The notes beneath the pieces were generated by a model. That model saw only the letters and a list, made by a program, of their open reading frames with translations, did not search any database and was not told the DNA's origin. Shown here in pieces: positions 60,933 to 64,000 of a DNA stretch of 64,000 bases. The position numbers and the translations under genes are program-made. The stretch comes from Woeseiaceae bacterium (GTDB lineage Bacteria > Pseudomonadota > Gammaproteobacteria > Steroidobacterales > Woeseiaceae): NCBI GenBank assembly GCA_021773095.1, contig JAJFKR010000028.1:92905-156904 (forward strand), read 5' to 3'. The stretch's first letter is position 1; each line of letters opens with the position of its first letter.

Positions 60933-62404
60933 CGGTAGTACTCGATTCCGAGGTCCGAGAAGTGACGTTCGTCGCTTACCCCAACCCGGTCAATGACGAA
61001 CTCATTTCGTGCGACGTAATCCAGACCCTGTACGCGTCGTCCGTCGTGCAGTGCTTCATATTGCTGACGGTCCAGGTCAATCGTCAAATCCATGGCATCT
61101 GCGAAATTTATTTTTGCGGCAGCTTCGCGCCAGTTTTCAGCCATGAAAAACGGGATAACTTCGGCTGCATCACCGCTTCCGTATCCCAGCGTCAGGACCT
61201 CTTCACCTGCTGATAGCGATTTTTCGTCGAGCGCTTGCTCGAATCCTGCAGCCATCCACGCGGGTAATGCGGCGGTATACAGATTGCCAAGATCGAGCAT
61301 GGTGTCGCTGCCCAGCCGTAACTTGTCGAGAATTTCATAGCGGTATCGGCGCGACGCCCGGAACGTTCTGAGAACAGCCATGGCGATGGGGTAAGCCTCA
61401 TACTGCAGGCGCTCGGGATCTGCCAACTCCGCAATGTCGGGCTTAGAGATCATTTCATCGAGTAATGCATCGACATCGACTCCCGCCTCATAGCAGTAAG
61501 ACGCGAGCTCAGCGCGATCTTCGGCGCTGCCTTGTCCGAGCGCAAATAAGTAAGAGACCGCCCATCCGGTTTCCGGCATACGTCTATAGGGCCGGTGCAG
61601 GAACAATGTACGCAGCGACCGCAAGTGCTCAATCGAACACAGATCGCGCTTTTCATACATATCGTTCAAAGCGTGCAACGTCTCGTCGATGTAGCAGGTT
61701 GTCGAATACTTGCCGTTAAATACCGGAAAGTCCTGAACCTGATGCGACTCGGATCGGTCCTGGCCACAGAATCGCAACATCGGTTTGCGAAAATCCATGA
61801 TTCGGTAATCAGACGCCGAGCCTGAGCCAATGAGGTCAACGATAGCGAGCTGTGGGTCTTCTTCGAGCAGCATGGCGACCGCGCCCGCGCCCTGAGTGGG
61901 TTCACCAGAGCTGCCGCGTGCGTATTCGGCGATATCTGCGCAGACAACTATGGCCTGGCTGCCCGCACCGTCGAGAGCCAGGTGGCGAATAGCCCCTTTC
62001 ATACCGTAAACGCCACCAAGGCAGGCGTGTTTGAACTCCGGAACTTCACAACTGCGGGAGATCGGTATCTTGCCGCGTGCGACAAGCGCCTGGTCAACCA
62101 TGCCTTTTACGATGATCGCACCCGCTGAATTATCGGTGCTCGACTCGGTGCCGAGTCCTAGGAACTTCACGCGGCCAGGATCGACATCGTACTGGTCGAT
62201 CAGGCGGATAACAGCGTTAGCTGCCATCGTGTATACACTGTGATCTGGCCCACGAACACGGAAGCTGCGCCCGACAATTTCACGAATTTTCGGCCACTGA
62301 TTATCTGTCCAGTCGCACCAATCTTCCAGCCACACGCGATACGGCGGGACGTAGGCCGCGAGACCGCTGATTCCGATTGGTTTTTTTTGCTTGGATTGAT
62401 TCAT
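60920..62404 (-). CDS. mvaS: Hydroxymethylglutaryl-CoA synthase
   Basis: A 494-residue thiolase-superfamily enzyme. The catalytic cysteine is Cys128 in EFKHACLGGVYG, the general base Glu lies in LGTESSTDNSAG (residue 87), and FLHRPYRRMPETGW supplies the conserved His. It condenses acetyl-CoA with acetoacetyl-CoA. It is about 100 residues longer than the Staphylococcus enzyme, with extra sequence in the C-terminal half. It converges on idi, so the pathway is split between two transcripts. An acetoacetyl-CoA thiolase is not in the window. Confidence 0.92.
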   Translation of the reverse strand: MNQSKQKKPIGISGLAAYVPPYRVWLEDWCDWTDNQWPKIREIVGRSFRVRGPDHSVYTMAANAVIRLIDQYDVDPGRVKFLGLGTESSTDNSAGAIIVKGMVDQALVARGKIPISRSCEVPEFKHACLGGVYGMKGAIRHLALDGAGSQAIVVCADIAEYARGSSGEPTQGAGAVAMLLEEDPQLAIVDLIGSGSASDYRIMDFRKPMLRFCGQDRSESHQVQDFPVFNGKYSTTCYIDETLHALNDMYEKRDLCSIEHLRSLRTLFLHRPYRRMPETGWAVSYLFALGQGSAEDRAELASYCYEAGVDVDALLDEMISKPDIAELADPERLQYEAYPIAMAVLRTFRASRRYRYEILDKLRLGSDTMLDLGNLYTAALPAWMAAGFEQALDEKSLSAGEEVLTLGYGSGDAAEVIPFFMAENWREAAAKINFADAMDLTIDLDRQQYEALHDGRRVQGLDYVARNEFVIDRVGVSDERHFSDLGIEYYRYIA

Positions 62405-62461
62405 AAATGGTGTCTGCTTAACCCGCCGATTCTAGTGTCCCCGGGCGTTTCGCTCAACTGT

Positions 62462-62968
62462 TTATTCTACCGTGATGGTGATGGTTTCCGATATCAGAGG
62501 TGGATCATGCGGGATGTGGAGATGATCGCCGAGCAACATCTGCAAAGTGTGCTCCCCCGGCGGTAACGTAATTTCGGTCGTGGTGCTGCCATCCCCGAAG
62601 TGTACGTGGTATTCATCAGCCGGGATCGGCATCCCCATATCCGGCAATTCGGTATCGATCAGCAGGTGATGGTGTCCGGAATTGGGTTGGTCGTTGCCAG
62701 CTTTGACGACATCCATGCCCGCGATGCCGAACTCGATATTGATCGGATTTGACACAGTGGCACCGTCCGCGGGCGTTATGAAAAACACACCGGCGCCATC
62801 GGGCGATGCGGTTCGTGCCAGGGCAGCCGGTATATGGGCAGACTCGTCGCTCATCGCCTCGTCTGGCGTTGCATCCGTTTGCTCGGCCAAAGGTGCCTCG
62901 GTGGGTTCCTGGCTACACGCGGCCAGAATAATAAAGGTGGTGCTCAAAACCAGAAGTCGTAATGTCAT
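62462..62968 (-). CDS. DUF4399 lipoprotein
   Basis: A 168-residue lipoprotein. The lipobox is IILAACSQ (Cys18), an acidic linker follows, and a DUF4399 domain covers about 60-168 (FFITPADGATVSNP, NSGHHHLLIDT, EYHVHFGDGSTTTEI, LPPGEHTLQMLLGDHLHIPH). The many histidines suggest metal binding, but no function is established for the family. It lies downstream of the DUF3667-like gene by 18 bases on the same strand. Confidence 0.88.
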   Translation of the reverse strand: MTLRLLVLSTTFIILAACSQEPTEAPLAEQTDATPDEAMSDESAHIPAALARTASPDGAGVFFITPADGATVSNPINIEFGIAGMDVVKAGNDQPNSGHHHLLIDTELPDMGMPIPADEYHVHFGDGSTTTEITLPPGEHTLQMLLGDHLHIPHDPPLISETITITVE

Positions 62969-62986
62969 TGTCTAATCCTCATATTG

Positions 62987-64000
62987 TCAGGCGGATAGCA
63001 GGGCGACAAAAACCACGCCGACCATCGTGAGTGTGGCGCCAGCGAAATAGGCCATCGATAACATCGCATACTTCGGTAATGTAACAAGATGTGCCTGGCC
63101 GTAAACGTGGCGCATGGCTTTGTATAAATACACGGGTATATAAAACGACGCCACGACCAGGACGAGCGTGCTGATGCTGTCAACAGTGCCGTCCTCCGGC
63201 CCGAGCAGGCCCGTCGCGCGCGAAAAAAGAATTTGCAGAATCAGCATCAGGAAGAAAAACGCGTGAAAATGCACAAAAAACAGCAGGTGCTCGACGAAAT
63301 AACGTCGCGATAACGGATACAGGACCTTTAGTACCAGCGCCATGAAAGGCAGAAGTACGATAAGTGCGACGGGAATATTATCCAGCATCGCGCCGGCAAA
63401 GTTATCGATGCCCCGAGCCTTGTTGCGCTCGCAAATTTGCCTGACCCGATCATCCGGGAAGCGCTTCTTTACCCATTCCGGTAAGTCTTCCTCGTCAGCA
63501 ATTGACGCGGTCTCGCAGTTCTCGAACAGGTTGTTGTCGTCGTCGGATTCGTTTGTCTCTTCGCCGCTTGTTTGTTGTGGTTCGGGCTCGAAAAACAGGC
63601 CGAGCTCATCCTGAGGATCGAAGAACGCCACCACGAAGAAAATGACACTGAGAACCAGATAGGTGCGAAACGGCGGCATGTAGCGTGCGCGCCGGCCCTC
63701 AAGATAGTCACGCGTCAGTTGCCCCGGCCTGGTCAGCAACGGCAGCACGGTACGCCATAGTCGTGAGTCGAGTTCCAACAAGTCGCCGAAAGCTTCTCTC
63801 AGGAGCTGCCAGATGCTAATCAGCCGAGTCCGCGATCGTTGACCGCAATGACCGCAATACTGCCCACGAAGGTGAGTGCCGCAGTTCAGGCAAGTGGGGC
63901 TTTCGCCCGGGGTCAGTTCAAGCGAATGGTCGGCACGCAGTGTCCGGCTCTCGATTGATACCTGACTGCCAAACCGCTCCAAAGCCTCGGCTTCGACATC
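62987..64000 (-). CDS. DUF3667-like zinc-ribbon membrane protein (runs to the window edge)
   Basis: At least 331 residues. Near the N-terminus a four-cysteine ribbon (CLNCGTHLRGQYCGHCGQR) is followed by a conserved DLLELDSRLWRTVLPLL and GRRARYMPPFRTYL segment. Four or five membrane helices then surround an acidic loop (about 140-175). The ribbon plus membrane layout fits DUF3667. The frame is open to the window edge without a convincing start; the only nearby initiator is a TTG at 63982 with no ribosome site. The gene may therefore begin outside the window. Function unknown. Confidence 0.8.
   Translation of the reverse strand, partial: DVEAEALERFGSQVSIESRTLRADHSLELTPGESPTCLNCGTHLRGQYCGHCGQRSRTRLISIWQLLREAFGDLLELDSRLWRTVLPLLTRPGQLTRDYLEGRRARYMPPFRTYLVLSVIFFVVAFFDPQDELGLFFEPEPQQTSGEETNESDDDNNLFENCETASIADEEDLPEWVKKRFPDDRVRQICERNKARGIDNFAGAMLDNIPVALIVLLPFMALVLKVLYPLSRRYFVEHLLFFVHFHAFFFLMLILQILFSRATGLLGPEDGTVDSISTLVLVVASFYIPVYLYKAMRHVYGQAHLVTLPKYAMLSMAYFAGATLTMVGVVFVALLSA

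Noticed and set aside
1-64000. CRISPR arrays, tRNA and rRNA genes, prophage modules
   Set aside because: I saw no regularly spaced direct repeats, no cloverleaf-like or rRNA-like stretches and no phage structural genes when reading both strands by eye.

Overview
The window looks like chromosomal DNA of a gammaproteobacterium, probably a marine or sediment lineage near Woeseiales, Chromatiales or Xanthomonadales. The grounds are gene content and synteny: polA-engB-cytochrome c4-dsbA, an LptM lipoprotein, NudC, DinB, GspA/GspB and a RAYT with REP-like palindromes. The lineage guess is inference. About 60 genes are packed tightly, many with ATGA or GTGA overlaps. I see no rRNA, tRNA, CRISPR array, prophage or classical IS element.

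Layout. (1) 2-109 is the end of a NnrS-like membrane protein. (2) 122-4663 is a MacAB-type ABC export system with two FtsX-type permeases, divergent from a LytS/LytTR two-component pair (4883-6752) and a DUF5916 surface-type protein. (3) 9012-15591 is a minus-strand run of leucine dehydrogenase, branched-chain keto-acid dehydrogenase E1alpha/E1beta/E2 and the DgcN/DgcA D-glutamate pair, divergent from an Lrp/AsnC regulator. (4) 16191-17048 is a RAYT transposase gene bracketed by REP-like palindromes, next to an isoaspartyl peptidase. (5) 18194-22698 is a second MacAB-type system. (6) 22719-32426 holds a secreted protein of unknown function, a large TonB-dependent receptor, a DUF885 peptidase, an L,D-transpeptidase, a lipoprotein DsbA, cytochrome c4 and EngB. 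A REP doublet covers both stop codons of the transpeptidase/DsbA convergent pair. (7) Between engB and polA lies a strong candidate small RNA with two C-rich hairpin loops, at the locus where Spot 42, ErsA and sX13 occur in other gammaproteobacteria.

(8) 35552-43663 is a tightly coupled arginine operon: argR-argG-(P-loop protein)-argC-argD-argF'-argB-argH. The transcarbamylase is of the N-acylornithine type with an unusual specificity residue. The P-loop protein resembles DgcN, an enzyme that N-acetylates glutamate. No argA, argJ or argE is present in the window. I infer that the P-loop protein may supply the missing N-acylation step. (9) 43788-56082 holds housekeeping and accessory genes: carboxylesterase, NRDE protein, NudC, a FlhC-like regulator facing an unknown gene across an AT-rich palindromic region, an ABC-2 exporter, YedK/HMCES, a DAK2-DegV (FakA-FakB) fusion, GspB/GspA, DinB and IspA.

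(10) 56200-62404 is a nearly complete mevalonate pathway: diphosphomevalonate decarboxylase, phosphomevalonate kinase, a fused HMG-CoA reductase/mevalonate kinase, type-1 IPP isomerase and a convergent HMG-CoA synthase. It lies beside farnesyl diphosphate synthase (ispA). Most gammaproteobacteria use the DXP route, so this cluster is notable. The window ends with a DUF4399 lipoprotein and a DUF3667-like membrane protein that runs off the edge.
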